Counted from the stretch's first letter, positions 1-12,044 are shown. The stretch is 64,000 bases of DNA from Narthecium ossifragum (GCA_963920575.1 OY986965.1:23554829-23618828), one strand, 5' to 3'. The notes: a model not told the origin generated them from the sequence alone. Program-made: numbers and translations.

Positions 1-558
1 TTTTGGAGATCTTAAAGCAACTCCTTCATCAACTCCCAAGGGTCCAACACCAAGTCCTCCAGCAGCTCCTGAAGGATCCACAGCAAGCCCACCACCAACT
101 CTTAGAGCAAGTCCGTCATCAAATCGACGAGGTCCTACAACAAATTCTTCAGCTTTTGGGGATCTCCCAACCGAGCCTCTATCAATTTTGAAGACCTACA
201 GCAACTCCCAGGAGATCAAGAAGGAAGACCAAGGTAGATCAACACCAACAAAGGTGAGGGTAGAGGCTCCGCCTCCACCCAATACCCTTCTACTTCTTCC
301 TTTCCCTTTTTAGATGATGTAATAGGAGTTTAAGTTTCGGATCCTTAATCAGGGGTCTTCTCTACGGGGATGTAAATGATGAGTTGCCAGTCTCATCATG
401 AGTATGCATGTCCAAAGAGAAAGTGGTATGCAGCTTGTGATGATACTGGGAACTCAGGAGTGTTGTTCTCACAATCTCCCACCACATGTAAATCGACTTT
501 TGATCACAATAAAATGGGCAAACATCTCACCCCGAGATAGCGATTTTATTGTCGAACA
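1..558 (+). repeat. 5' LTR (3' part) of the Tat element
   Basis: This stretch is nearly identical to 14140-14698, with a few substitutions and small indels (for example near 418-425). It ends GTCGAACA, a CA terminus, directly before the primer-binding site. The short ORF at 3-191 lies inside it and is present in both LTRs; I regard it as non-coding. Confidence 0.88.
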
Positions 559-563
559 AAATC

Positions 564-581
564 TGGCACGCCCGGTGGGAT
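564..581 (+). promoter_or_regulatory. Primer-binding site of the Tat element
   Basis: TGGCACGCCCGGTGGGAT starts about five bases after the LTR end. It begins with the TGG expected from pairing with the CCA end of a tRNA. It resembles primer sites I know from Tat/Ogre-type elements. I did not assign the tRNA with certainty. Confidence 0.7.
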
Positions 582-717
582 GACACTCTACCCCTCATCT
601 TTGGATCCGAACCTTAAAATTCCTACATACTAACATGCTTTCCTTCTCAAACGAAGGATATGGCAAACTATCTTTACATACTAACATATTTCTTAACCAA
701 GACCAAGATCAAGGGAT

Positions 718-2543
718 ATGGCGCTCAACGGTGCTTCGTTCAACATATGCTTTTGTGATCTCTGGTTCAACATCCCTCTAGGGAGCGATGGCATGCCGGT
801 GTCCTCAGCGTCATCAACGGTGTCCCTCACACCTCTGACGAAATCTCCGTCAACACCTCCAACAACACCTCCAACAATACTTCCACCATTGGAGTCCTCT
901 GCTGTCAAATCCCGCCGCAAGCGACGAGGGACAACAAGACTTCCATCAGTCGGATCAAGTGTCCAGCTGCAAACTGATATCAAAACTTCTTCAAGTGGAG
1001 CCCGTGTTCGTCAAGAATATCGGGAGAAAACTTCTCACATGTCGAAGAAAATCATTAAAGGAGGCAGAGGTGATCACCAGCTGAGATCCACCCCCCTTCG
1101 AAGAGATCAGCAAACAGCCCCCCATGAAGCCGTCACAGCAAACGAGGAAGGTTGGACTACGGTTCTCCCAAGGAGAAAAAGGAAGCCGGCTGCCAAGGCC
1201 CCTTTCATCCATGAGATCTTCACAGCACATGCTAAAGATCCCAAAGGAAGAAATCGTCCTCAAACCTTTCAACCCTCTGCTGCACAACTCAAGGCGGTCA
1301 ACAAGTCACGCAGGACTTGCGCCAATAAGCCTCAAACCGGTCTCTACACAGCCAGAGATCAGGGTGAGTTCTTGTACTCCAAGTACAAACACCGACAGAA
1401 GTACTGGGAGTCCAGACTCCCTAGCTACTACATTTATCTGCAAGATATGGAAACGGCCTACATCAACTACATCAACCGCGAGACGAATGCTCTCCAAATC
1501 GAGAAGGAGGTCGAGAAAAACGACACCAACACTTCTCGTCCTAAGCAAAACATCAATGCTTATGAATCTAAGCATCTTCCTGCTAAGGTCAGGGGGCACC
1601 CTGAGAAGAAGCAAAAGAATGTTGTCCATCGCCCGCCATTTCTTGCTGGGGGCTTGGGACGTCCTTGCTATGGAGTGACTTCCAGGGTCATTCATAGAAA
1701 TCAACAAAACATCAAGGCTTATGAACCTAAGCATCTTCCTGCTAGGGTCAAGAGGCCAGCTGAAAAGAAGCAAAAGAATGTTGTCCATCGCCCGCCATTT
1801 CATGCTGGAGGCTTGGGACGTCCTTGCTATGGAGTGACTTCCAGGGTCATTCATAGAAATCAACAAATCACCCAAAGAGCTCATCCAGCTCAGATCCCTT
1901 CATCAACAAGTCAGCACACTATCCAGAGAAGCCGCGATGCTCAAATTCCTTCACTAGAAGATCTGGCATCCTGGAAGGAGTTCCTCAAAAGAACTCTTTC
2001 GATGTCTTTGCAGCAATGCCTATCGGTGTCCAAGACGATGATCCATCTGCTTCAAGTGACAATTCTTCAAACCTCCCCGCCAAGAGAAGGAAAAAGAAGG
2101 CTGTTGTCGAAGAACCATGTGATCTTATCGTCATCAACCCACATCTGAACCGTCCTCACACTAGAAGCATCACCCGCTCTCTAAGTAGTAAAGATGTGGT
2201 TTCCGAACCTTCAATTGAGCAAGAATTCCATCCTTCTCCCGAGTCCCCAAGGGAAAAATCAGCTTCACCAGAACGTTATCAAGTTCTTACCACCTCGATG
2301 GAAGAAGAACTTGAGCAGCTGAGGAACGCTCTACAACTAAAAGAGGCAGAGCTAGTCAACTTGAAGGCTCAAATCCCTCATGAACATGATTCGTATGTGG
2401 AGAACACTTCTTCACCCCCTCATGGTCATCAACAACCCCCTCTAAATAATCCCAACAACAGCCTCTACATGGTAATCATCAGACGCATCCACATGGTAAT
2501 CCATCACCAAACATGGTACCACTGGAGACTGTGCAGCGGATGA
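718..2543 (+). pseudogene. ORF1 / N-terminal gag region of the Tat element, frameshifted
   Basis: A basic, Ser/Pro/Lys-rich ORF runs from 718 to 2148. Around 1980-2015 the sensible reading moves to another frame (2016-2543), where an acidic patch, a KRRKKK basic cluster and a coiled-coil-like stretch (about 2300-2380, EEELEQLRNALQLKEAEL) follow. Near 2460 it moves again, to the gag frame that starts at 2513. These shifts suggest one ancestral long N-terminal gag or ORF1 protein broken by two indels. Residues about 277-382 of the first ORF are two direct copies of a 53-residue unit (159 bp, 1547-1864). No enzyme domain is recognised. Tat-lineage elements often carry an extra ORF upstream of gag; whether this was separate or fused is unclear. 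Confidence 0.6.
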
Positions 2544-4726
2544 TCACTGAAAGCATAAGGGCTTTTCAAATGCAAACTCAAAATGCTACGAGGCCAGGAT
2601 ACATGAAACCATATCCAGCAGAAATTGACTTAGTTCCATTTCCATTAAACTATAGGCAACCTCAATTTGCCAAGTTTAACGGGAGTGGATCACCACATGA
2701 GCACATTGCCCATTTTCTCGCAGCTTGCCAAGATACAGCTCACAATGGTGCCCTATTACTCCGCCAATTTGTGCAGACCCTCTCAGGCCCAGCTTTCACA
2801 TGGTATAGCAAGTTACCACCAGGCTCCGTCACCTCTTGGGAGCAGATGCAAGAAGCATTCCTCCAAAGGTTTTATAGCACCCAAAGGAATGTGGGAATCA
2901 CAGAACTCACACAAACGGAGCAAAACTCTCATGAGAAGGCTGCAAACTTCATCAACAGGTGGAGAAACCTAAGCATCCATTGCCCACAACCTATTACAGA
3001 GGCGGAAGCTGTACGTGTGTGCATGAACAACTTGCACCCAGAAATGGCAGTCTACTTGCAAGGCGTTCGTCCGCTCACCTTTGAAGAATTGGCCTCCAAG
3101 GCCACTGATATTGAAAATTATCTCCAACACGTGGCCCGGAAGACAGGCACAGTGGATAAGATGTTTGTCAAGAAAGACAAAGCTCCTCCTAAGGGAAAGG
3201 CAGTGTTGCAAACATCCACAACACAAGATCATAGGCTTAGAGAAGTCTACACTCCAAAAGGCCAACCCCGACCTAGGGATATGCCTTCGGAGCCTGCTCC
3301 AAAAAGAATAAAGACTCTCAAGGAAAGAATAGAGAAAGAATACTCTTTTCCTAGAGAAGAAGTCGCAGATATCTTCAGAGGCTTGAAGGACCTTGGATTT
3401 ATTGAGCTTCCCGAGCCAAGGCGTCCTCAAGAAGTAGATAAAGTCAATGATCCTCTGTATTGCCACTATCACAGGATCTTGGGTCACACCATACAAGATT
3501 GCTTCATCTTCAAAGATAAAATTCAAAAGCTGATTGATGACGGAGTCATGGATGCCGGACTTCTGAAGAAACTTCAAAAGGGGAAGAAGGTGGAATCAAC
3601 ATACATGATTACCACCGAATTTCCCTCCTCAGAACCTGATGTTCCTTCAGCAATACTGATTGAGAAGTTGGGGTATCCTCCCTCCATGCCTTCTTGTGAA
3701 GATAAACATGCACCTGTCTCTCCCTACATTCCCACAGAAGTGCACATGGCCCCCATCCTCGAACCTGTTGAAGGGTGTCCTTGGCCAGCATTGGAAGACT
3801 TACATCATCCCAACACCGATGATGAAGAGTCCATGTCTGATGAAGAGCCATGTTATGATCGGTATGGGAGACGCTACATCAGCAAGAAGCAGATGAAGAA
3901 GAAGGCATTCAAGGAAAGGATTAGAGCAGCCAGGCTCAACCCCCCGAGATCCTCACTCCCTCAAGACTGGCAACCAGGGCCGAAAAGATATAGAGCCTAT
4001 AGAGCCCCAAAGTACAAGATCTTGAGAAAGGTGATGCCATATGAAGAGATAAACGGCTTCATACACCGAGTTTCCACGGATCTCCAGACCAGGACGTCAT
4101 ATGTCCCGGAAACTGATGACTCTTGGGACCACTATCCATGCCTCCCGATAGGGGTCTTCCAAGATGACGACCAATCTCTCTGCTTCCCAGAAGAAGAAAA
4201 TGTCGAAATCCACGAGATCATCACACGCTCTGGGCGACGACTTTCGGATTCTCAACCACCACGGGAGAGAAACCCAGTACCGCAAGCAGTGCAAGCTACA
4301 ACCCAAAATAATGTAAACTCTAAGGAGTTAGTAAAGTACAATGTAATTTCTCATTTAAAGAAAGTACCATCACTGCTTAGCGTGTATGATGCCCTGTGTC
4401 TTTCATCTGATCTCCGCAAATCTCTTATTATCGCTCTATCTTTTCCCGATGATTACCGGGAAGAAATCCCCCAAAATGATGTCCCTACAGTCGAAACTCT
4501 AAATATCGAGTTTACTGATGATGATTTGCTACTTGGCTCAAAACTACATAATAGGCCACTGTTAGTAACTGGAGACATCGATGATATACCCACATCACGT
4601 ATAATGCTAGATTGTGGGTCAGCAATTAACCTCTTGCTACTCAAAATGCTTCATAAACTGGGGTATGACACCCTAGACTTAACAGCCAGTAATATTGTAG
4701 TGCAAAGCTTCAACCAAGCTGGTTAA
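2513..4726 (+). pseudogene. gag and start of protease of the Tat element
   Basis: The 737-residue open stretch starts with the retrotransposon gag capsid region (about residues 1-200; FNGSGSPHEHIAHFLAAC and FTWYSKLPPGSVTSWEQM are typical). A basic linker follows, then a knuckle-like YCHYHRILGHTIQDCFIFK near 3459-3515, which fits the degenerate CxxxH-type knuckle of Tat elements. Residues about 690-737 enter the aspartic protease (MLDCGSAINLLLL near 4607-4645; DCGS replaces the usual DSGS/A). A TAA at 4724-4726 ends the ORF inside the protease. The frame continues beyond it, so this is a point stop in gag-pol, not a natural end. The start at 2513 is only the first ATG after a frameshift; the true N-terminus is upstream. 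Confidence 0.82.
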
Positions 4727-5761
4727 CAAGTTCTCGGCTCAATACGCCTAGTCCTGAAATTCCAAGACTTGGCCACGAGTGTTGTCTTTCATATTATTGA
4801 CGCTCGTACCTCTTATAATGCATTACTAGGAAGACCTTGGCTCCATGAGTACAAGGTCGTCCCTTCAACACTTCACCAATGTTTCAAGTACCAAACCCCT
4901 GAAGGTGATGTCAAGAGGGTGTTTGCTGATACGAAGCCCTTCACACCAGGGGAGGCGTTCTTTGCAGATGCCAAGTTCTACTTGGAGCCACCCTTGAAGC
5001 TGAAGACACCTATCGCCACACCTACTACGAAAATGGGTTTCACAGAGAGGTTCACAGCAGAGGTTCAACAAGGAAAGAAGCCTCCTCCAAAAAGGAAGAC
5101 ATATTGTTACATTCCAAGTAGTAAGAGGAAAGCAGGGGATCCCATATTCAAAGTCATTGAAAAGAAGCTCTCCAAAGCCATTCTTCAAGATTTCCCCATA
5201 CCCCTCCCCAAAATGGTACCATCACATGTGAAGCCTCCATCAATTAAAGAAGAAGGTCAGTCAAGTGAAGACAATAGGAAAACAAAATATAAACAGCCCA
5301 TTAACTTCATCCAAGCATCTATGGTCCAATCTGCCGCCAAAAGATCATTTCTACCTATACCGTTCTATGACGAGAAGCTGCTTCACATGATGACTCAAAT
5401 GGGGTATGATATCAATTCTGGTGAAGGCTTATGTGGAGGTCGTGGTCAAAAGCAACCTTTTGAGGATATCCTTTCAGATGAACAAATAAAGGCTATCCGA
5501 TATGGTGAAGAACTATCCTTCCACAAGGCAGGGCTGGGATATCAATTCCAAGTCTGCATGACTTCCACAGAGCTCATTGATCTCCAAGAAGCGCCTCCTC
5601 AACTTGAAGATGGTGGTCAAGCAACTGTTGATGAGCTCGAAGAAATCAACTTAGGGACAGATGATGATCCTCGCCCCACTTTCATCCGTGCTCACATGAC
5701 GCCAAGCGAAAGGGAACAATATATGACCTTCCTTCGTCAAAATAAAGATGTGTTCGCGTGA
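4727..5761 (+). pseudogene. protease end and pre-RT spacer of the Tat gag-pol
   Basis: In the same frame as gag, this segment completes the retroviral-type protease: the fold-ending ALLGRPWLH motif lies near 4822-4848. A poorly conserved linker to the RT follows, with the conserved GLGY element near 5530-5541 and the pre-RT motif TPSEREQYMTFLRQNKDVFA. It is bounded by TAA 4724-4726 and TGA 5759-5761. The TGA sits where a Trp is expected before NYKEMPG, consistent with a G to A change. No frameshift is seen. Confidence 0.78.
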
Positions 5762-7453
5762 AACTACAAAGAAATGCCAGGCTTGGATACCTGTGTTGCT
5801 GTCCATCGCCTCTCTATAAAGGAAGATATCCATCCAATCAAGCAGTCTCAAAGGCGCTTCCGACCAGAGTTGATCCCCAAGATTATCGCAGAAGTAGACA
5901 AACTCATTAAAGCAAACTTCATTCGAGAGGTCCAATATCCAAAGTGGCTAGCAAATATCGTACCTGTAAAGAAGAAAAATGGCCAGCTTAGACTCTGTAT
6001 AAATTTCAGAGATCTAAACAAAGCATGTCCAAAGGATGATTTCCCGTTGCCCATATCCGAACTTATAGTGGATGCGACAACTGGTCATGAAATCCTTTCT
6101 TTCATGGATGGATACTAAGGCTACAACCAGATAAAAATGGCGTCTGAAGATGAGGAACTCACGGCTTTCCGTACACCCAAAGGAATATTTTGTTACACAG
6201 TGATGCCATTTGGGTTGAAGAATGCCGGAGCTACCTATCAGAGAGCTATGACATTTATCTTTAGTGACCTTCTACATGACATCGTAGAATGCTACGTCGA
6301 TGACCTTGTGGTAAAAACAAAACATCGACAAGATCATTTCAAGCACCTAACCGAAGTCTTCCACAGATTGAGGCGGTACAATTTGAAAATGAACCCCATG
6401 AAGTGTGCGTTCGGCGTCACATCAGGGAAGCTCCTTTGCTTTGTAGTACGCAGACGAGGAATCGAGGTCGACTCTTCTAAGGTCAAGGCCATTCTAGAAA
6501 TGCCACCACCTCGAAATCTTCATGAACTCAAGAGTCTTCAAGGTCGGCTAGCCTATGTTCGAAGATTCATCTCAAACTTGGCGAGACGCTGCAAACCCTT
6601 TTCTCACCTAATGAAGAAAGGGACACCTTTTGAGTGGGATGAAATGTGCCAAAATGCATTCCAAAGCATTAAAGAATACCTAATCAATCCACCAGTGCTT
6701 GCCTCTCCTATCAAAGGAAAGCCTTTGATTCTATACACGGCAACCTCTCCTGGATCACTTGGTGCCCTACTGGCGCAACAAGACAACGAAGGCAAAGAAA
6801 GGGCTCTCTATTACCTGAGTAGGACTCTGGTTGGACCCGAGCATAGCTATTCAGAAATGGAAAAAATTTGCCTTTCCTTAGTATTTGCCACCCAGAAGCT
6901 CCGTCACTATCTTTTGGAGCACCCTTTACAACTCATTTCTAGAGTTGACCCTTTGCGGTATATATTAAAAAAATTGACCTTATCTGGGCGACTGGTAAAA
7001 TGGGCTATGTTATTATCCCAGTTTGATATAACATATGTTCCGCAGAAGGCAGTCAAGGGACAAGCTTTGGCTGACTTCCTCGCCGCTTATCCAATCCCAA
7101 ATGATGAAGTCCTAAATGATGACCTTCCAGACGAAGAAGTCTTCATGACTGATATTCAGTCCTCTTGGGAAATGTACTTCGACGGAGCCTGCAGGCGGTC
7201 AGGAGCAGGGGCTGGATTGATCTTTGTTACTCCAGAACAAGCTTTCATCCCCTACTCTTTTACATTAACATCTGCTTCATCCAACAATATGGCAGAATAT
7301 GAAGCTCTCATTATAGGCTTGGAGATAGCCTCAGAAATGGGGATGGATCCGCTTATAGCCTATGGAGACTCCCAGCTCATTGTGAATCAACTTCTCGGCG
7401 TGTATGCCGTCAAAAAGGAAGAATTAGTCCCATACTATCAAAAAGCCAAATGA
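5762..7453 (+). pseudogene. reverse transcriptase, RNase H and start of second RNase H (Tat pol)
   Basis: The RT runs from about 5800 and is interrupted once by TAA 6116-6118, in the FMDGY-stop-GYNQI motif of the first catalytic aspartate. The core YVDD is intact at 6293-6304, as is VMPFGLKNAGATYQRAM. The first RNase H follows (ILYTATSPGSLGALLAQQ to QALADFLAAYP, about 6725-7090). A second RNase H of archaeal type starts near 7165 (EMYFDGACRRSGAGAGLI; NMAEYEALIIGLEIA; AYGDSQLIVNQLLG) and continues past TGA 7451-7453. The first RNase H lacks some residues seen in active copies, consistent with relaxed constraint once the second was acquired (family knowledge). The product would copy element RNA into DNA inside the particle. 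Confidence 0.88.
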
Positions 7454-7801
7454 CTCATTAGCTCTTTCAGGGAGTTAAAGATCCAGCATGTCCCAAGGTC
7501 ACAAAACCAAAAGGCAGATGCGTTGGCTACTCTCGCTGCAGCTATGTCCCTCTCACCTACAGAAGTACTAGAAATCAGAGTAGAGGAAAGACGAGTCCTT
7601 CCCCCTCTTCTCGAAGAAATTCCAACTAAACAACTACCAGTGCTCATTAATGCCATCTCCACATCTGAAGTTAATATAGAAGATTGGAGAACCCCGCTTT
7701 CGGATTATCTCATGTCTGGAGCGCTCCCTTCTGATGTCCAAGAAAGACAAAAGCTAAGAAGAAGAGCGACAAAGTACACATATATTGACAACACACTTTA
7801 A
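7454..7801 (+). pseudogene. end of archaeal-type RNase H and linker (Tat pol)
   Basis: This continues in frame from the upstream stop: LISSFRELKIQHVPRSQNQK followed by ADALATLAAAM is the classic C-terminus of the Tat second RNase H. A variable linker then leads to the integrase. It ends at TAA 7799-7801; the frame resumes immediately in the integrase ORF. The TGA at 7451 is one C to T step from an Arg CGA codon. Confidence 0.78.
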
Positions 7802-8938
7802 AGAAGATCCTTCGACGGGCTCTTGCTGCGGTGTCTCTCTAGCGAAGAAGCAGCGTCAGCTCTCGAAGAAGTCCATTCTGGTGTATGTGGAGCACATCAA
7901 TCTGGCCCCAAGTTATACCACCAGCTGAAACACTTGGGATATTATTGGCCTTCCATGGTGCGAGATTCCATTGAACATGCTCGAAAATGTCATGTGTGCC
8001 AAATTCACGCTGACTTTATACATATGCCTCCAGAGCCACTTCATCCTACAAATATATCCTGGCCTTTCGAGGCATGGGGATTGGATGTAGTCGGCCCTAT
8101 TCAACCTTCGTCGTCAAGAGGGCATTGCTATATCCTGGCAGCTATAGATTACTTCTCCAAATGGGCAGAAGCAATCCCCTTGAAAGACGTGAAGGCTGAA
8201 ACAGTGGTACTTTTCATCAAAACACAGATTGTGTACCGATTCGGAGTCCCGGCAAGACTCATCTCGGACAATGGCACACCATTTAAGAATAGAAATGTAG
8301 AAAAATTTTGTGCCAAGTTCAAAATTAAACACCATTTTTCTTCGGCATATAACGCCGCAGCTAATGGACAAGCAGAAGCTTTCAATAAGGTTCTCTGCAA
8401 ACTCCTAAAGAAAGTAGTTCACAAAAATAAGAAAGAGTGGCACGAAAAACTGCTGGAGAACCTGTGGGCATATCGCACCACAGTAAGAACTCCAACAGGG
8501 GCAACCCCTTATTCTCTTGTCTTCGGAGGTGAAGCCGTCCTTCCCCTCGAAGTGCAGATCCCTTCTCTCAGAGTGGCTTTGCAAGGACAACTGACAGAAG
8601 ACCAAATGGCCAAGTTAAGACTTGAAGAGCTCGATAGCTTGGAGGAAAAGCGACTAGAGGCCCAGCAGAGGCTGGAAATGTATCAAGCAAGGATCTCCAG
8701 AGCTTTTGACAAAAAAGTGAAGCGTCGTTCCTTCAAAGTAGGAGACCTTGTTCTCGCCGTAGTCCGGCCGATGATTGTTACAAGAAGGACCAAGGGGAAG
8801 TTCGAACCCAAGTGGGAAGGGCCGTTCGTAGTACAAGAGGTTTATACCAGCGGGGCTTACAAGATCGTTTCTCCAGATGGTGAATATACCCCACCACCGG
8901 TGAACGGTAAATTCTTAAAGCGTTATTATTCTTAAATG
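7802..8938 (+). pseudogene. integrase of the Tat element
   Basis: The HHCC zinc-binding domain is visible (HSGVCGAHQSGPKLYHQL to RKCHVCQIH, about 7875-8010). All three catalytic acidic residues are present: D in WGLDVVGPI, D in LISDNGTPF and E in NGQAEAFNKVL. The C-terminal GPF/Y module (KWEGPFVVQEVY, 8812-8847) is intact, and the ORF ends in a natural-looking stop just after FLKRYYS. This is the least damaged domain of the element. It would join the cDNA into the host chromosome. It is a pseudogene only because the upstream reading frame has five stops. Confidence 0.87.
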
Positions 8939-8941
8939 TAA

Positions 8942-9990
8942 TATGCTCCAAGCTTCACGAGCCTAAACTGAAGGCAATCATAGTCCAAGCCATACGAGTA
9001 TAAAATGTCGGCAAAACATAAATTTGAACATGTATGCTCCGAGCTTCAAGAGCCTAAACTGATAGCACAAATAAAATATTTTACAATGCTCCGAGCTTCA
9101 AGAGCCTAAACTGATAGCACAAATAAAATATTTTGCTATGCTCCGAGCTTCAAGAGCCTAAACTGATAGCACAAATAAAATATTTTATATGCTCCAAGCT
9201 TCACGAGCCTAAACTAAAAGCAATCATACTCCAAGCCATATAAGTATAAACTGTTGGTAAAACACTAATTTAAACATATCATGCTCCAAGGTTCAAGAGC
9301 CTAAACTGATAGCACAAATAAAATATTTTGCACTGCTCCAAGCTTCACGAGCCTAAACTGAAAGCAATCATACTCCAAGCCATATGAGTATAAACTGTTG
9401 GTAAAACACAAATTTAAACATATCATGCTCCAAGCTTCAAGAGCCTAAACTGATAGCACAAATAAAATATTTTGCACTGCTCCAAGCTTCACGAGCTTAA
9501 ACTGTAAGCAACAATACTCCAAGCCATACGAGTATAAACTGTTGGCGAAACACAAATTTTAACACACACATGCTCCAAGCTTCACGAGCCTAAATTGAAA
9601 GCAATCATACTCCAAGCCATACGAGTATAAACTGTTGGCAAAACACAAATTTAAACATGTATGCTCCAAGCTTTACGAGCCTAAACTGCAAGCAATCATA
9701 CTCCAAGCCATATGAGTATAAACTGTGAGCAAAACATAAATTTGAACACATGTATGCTCCAAACTTCATGAGCTTAAACTGTAAGTAATGACACTCCAAG
9801 CTTTACGAGTATAAACTAAAAGCAAAATGTCAGAAAGCTCCATGAACCCAAGTTCCAAACACATGCTCCAAGCTTCACGAGCTTAAACTGCAAGCAACAA
9901 CACTCCAAACCATACGAGTATAAACTGTCGGTAAAACATAAATTTCAACATATATGCCCCAAGCTTCACGGGACTAAACTGATAAGCACA
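8942..9990 (+). repeat. Array of about 20 short hairpin-forming repeats in the Tat 3' UTR
   Basis: Two alternating units recur. Unit A is built on GCTC-CAAGCTTCAC-GAGC followed by CTAAACTG. Unit B is built on ACTC-CAAGCCATAC-GAGT followed by ATAAACTG. Each can fold as a short stem with a 10-base loop. A units start near 8945, 9030, 9088, 9139, 9189, 9282, 9333, 9426, 9478, 9570, 9661, 9756, 9864 and 9954. B units start near 9229, 9371, 9514, 9608, 9700, 9792 and 9901, plus a damaged copy near 8980. No coding region is seen. Confidence 0.85.
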
Positions 9991-11850
9991 TGTGTATTTC
10001 AAGTCTTGAATGAAAAGCAAATCCAAACATTTATGGAAAAAAAGGGCCATCGATATGCTTGAAGACAAACTCCAGCTCATTGCATCAATCCCATCTTCGA
10101 TGAAATCTACCCAGAAACATCACCGTCTCATCCGCGCCGATCTACATCTCCAGCGAAGTTTGTCCTGGCTCTTGCTTAACCTCAGCCGCGAAACTTCACC
10201 GATGGCAATCCCCATCATAGAGCAAAGGTAGGACGCATGTGAAATCACAAAGCTCTAAAATAGAAAAGAAAAGGGCAAAGGAAAGAGAAAAGAAAAGAAA
10301 AACTAAAAAAACTAGCATGGGGCTGCCACCCCTCTTCCTCTTCCTTCATCTCCTCTCTGCTTCCGTCGCCCGATCCGCCACCATGGTGCCACCCGAGTTC
10401 GCGCTCCCCCGCGACTTCCGCCGAGATTGTCACCAAGCTCCTAGTCCCGACGCCGAGCGACGACGGGGCTGGTGCCGCCCTCCGATGGTTTTGCCTTCCG
10501 CCGAGATCCGCAGCGAGTTCCACCTCGGCTGAACACTTTCTCCTTCACTGATAAAGCCTTATGAAGAAGCTGCAAAAGAGGGATCGCCGGTCTACTACGC
10601 CGTCGCCGACCTTGCTCAAGCCCGAGGACCTCCGTCGCCGTCGCCAGCCTTCCTCCAGCTCGAGGACCACTGTCGCCGTCCTCGATCCAGCTCGAGGAGA
10701 GAACCCATGGCGCATCTTCATCGCGGAGTCCCAGAGACGCCGGCGAGACATCGGATCCAACCAAGAGTGGTCGTTTCTCACCGCCGTGCACAGCCGCGAG
10801 CCCGCCGCAACAACCCCATACCCAGCGAAACCCATTCCAATGACAGCCTCTAGCAACCCACGCGACTCGCCGGCCTTCGAAGAGGAGCGGGGGATCAAGT
10901 AAGAACAAGACCTCCGACGCACCCTCATTGCGGAGCTCCGTCGCCGTTCGTGATCCGATCCAAGAGGGGAGCGTTCATCGCCTTCCGAGGCTTCAAGCTC
11001 GCGGCATCAATGGCCCTCCGAGATCGTCTTCAACGACGTCCTCATCGCCCCCCGACGCTGAGCTTCTGAGCACGGATGGCAGCTTCCCCTGTTCCGGATA
11101 GCAGCTTCCCCTGTTCCAGCTGGCTTCATCGAGTCCAGCTGCCACGGCGATGGAGGTCATACACCAGCTTCTACGCTTGGAGGGCTCAGCCTTCGACGCT
11201 CGGACAACATTCCTTCGATGCTATCAGCTTCGACGCTCGAGCGACATTCCTCGACTCCACTGGATATCCCCTCTCCGGCAAAGTTCAGATCGGCACGGCG
11301 CCACCTCTTCTGCTCTGGCGAGTACACCCTGCCACTGTCAAAAAAAAGAGAGGAAGAAAAGCAGAACAACCCGAGGGTCCCCCGTCTCGGTGCCCTCTGC
11401 ATCGCGCTCTTCTTACAACATCATTGCAAAATTGCTATCCATGTTACATCAAGACCTTGAAAAAAAGAGGAAGAATGAGAGCTTTATTCACAAAATACGA
11501 ATCTCTAGCAACATATAGGAAAAGGGCTCGCATTATATACGAGCTGGACAAATGTCAAATAGAAAAAGAAAAGAAAGAGATCTCAAAACTTTCACACGCC
11601 GGCACCTCCTGCGAGCTACATTGGCCTCCACGCCAAACACAAGAGCATCGCCAAAACACCAACTAGCGCGCGGCACTACTTCAAGCTGTTCGCCGGATTG
11701 TCGGTCACCATCTTCTGCTACACCTTCTCTATGGCATGGAGAAGTCATCTCAAATTTAAACGTGAACTCTAATATTTCACATATTCCCATGCATGCAAAG
11801 GTCTTCGAGCCTTGCGTGTTCAAATTACAACAATCTTACACACAAGCCTC
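9991..11850 (+). other. 3' untranslated region of the Tat element, partly GC-rich
   Basis: This stretch lies between the hairpin array and the purine tract. From 10317 a CT- and GC-rich stretch begins with an ATG whose first residues look like a signal peptide (MGLPPLFLFLHLLSASVARS). Several ORFs of 90-160 codons occur on both strands from 10239 to 10928 and from 11076 to 11666. None has a recognisable domain, and they overlap each other on opposite strands. The codon-like GC bias differs from the AT-richer pol and resembles plant gene 5' ends, so a captured host-gene fragment is possible. I cannot assign a gene. Confidence 0.5.
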
Positions 11851-11861
11851 GAGGGGGCATC
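11851..11861 (+). promoter_or_regulatory. Polypurine tract of the Tat element
   Basis: GAGGGGGCATC lies immediately before the TGTAGACACC start of the 3' LTR. It is the expected primer for plus-strand DNA synthesis. Confidence 0.75.
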
Positions 11862-12044
11862 TGTAGACACCAATTTTGACTAAGGTCAAATTTTGGAGTA
11901 TTCACAAAATTGCCTCTACTCGTCTTAAACACTCCTCAAAGACACATCACCAAGCATACAAACCCGATTGCTCATAGAGCACACATACACTGCTCTATAT
12001 GCGATTCTCCACGGTTTTGATGGTATCCTACACAAATCGGGAGA

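Noticed and set aside
3..191. 62-codon ORF with Gln/Leu-rich heptad-like sequence, present again at 14142-14330
   Set aside because: It lies inside both LTR copies, has no start context or domain, and its repetitiveness follows the CAACTCC/AGCA-rich DNA. It is not a gene.
10441..10928. Antisense ORFs of 127 and 155 codons in the Tat 3' UTR
   Set aside because: They overlap each other and a plus-strand ORF, have no domain, and fit the length expected in GC-rich sequence.
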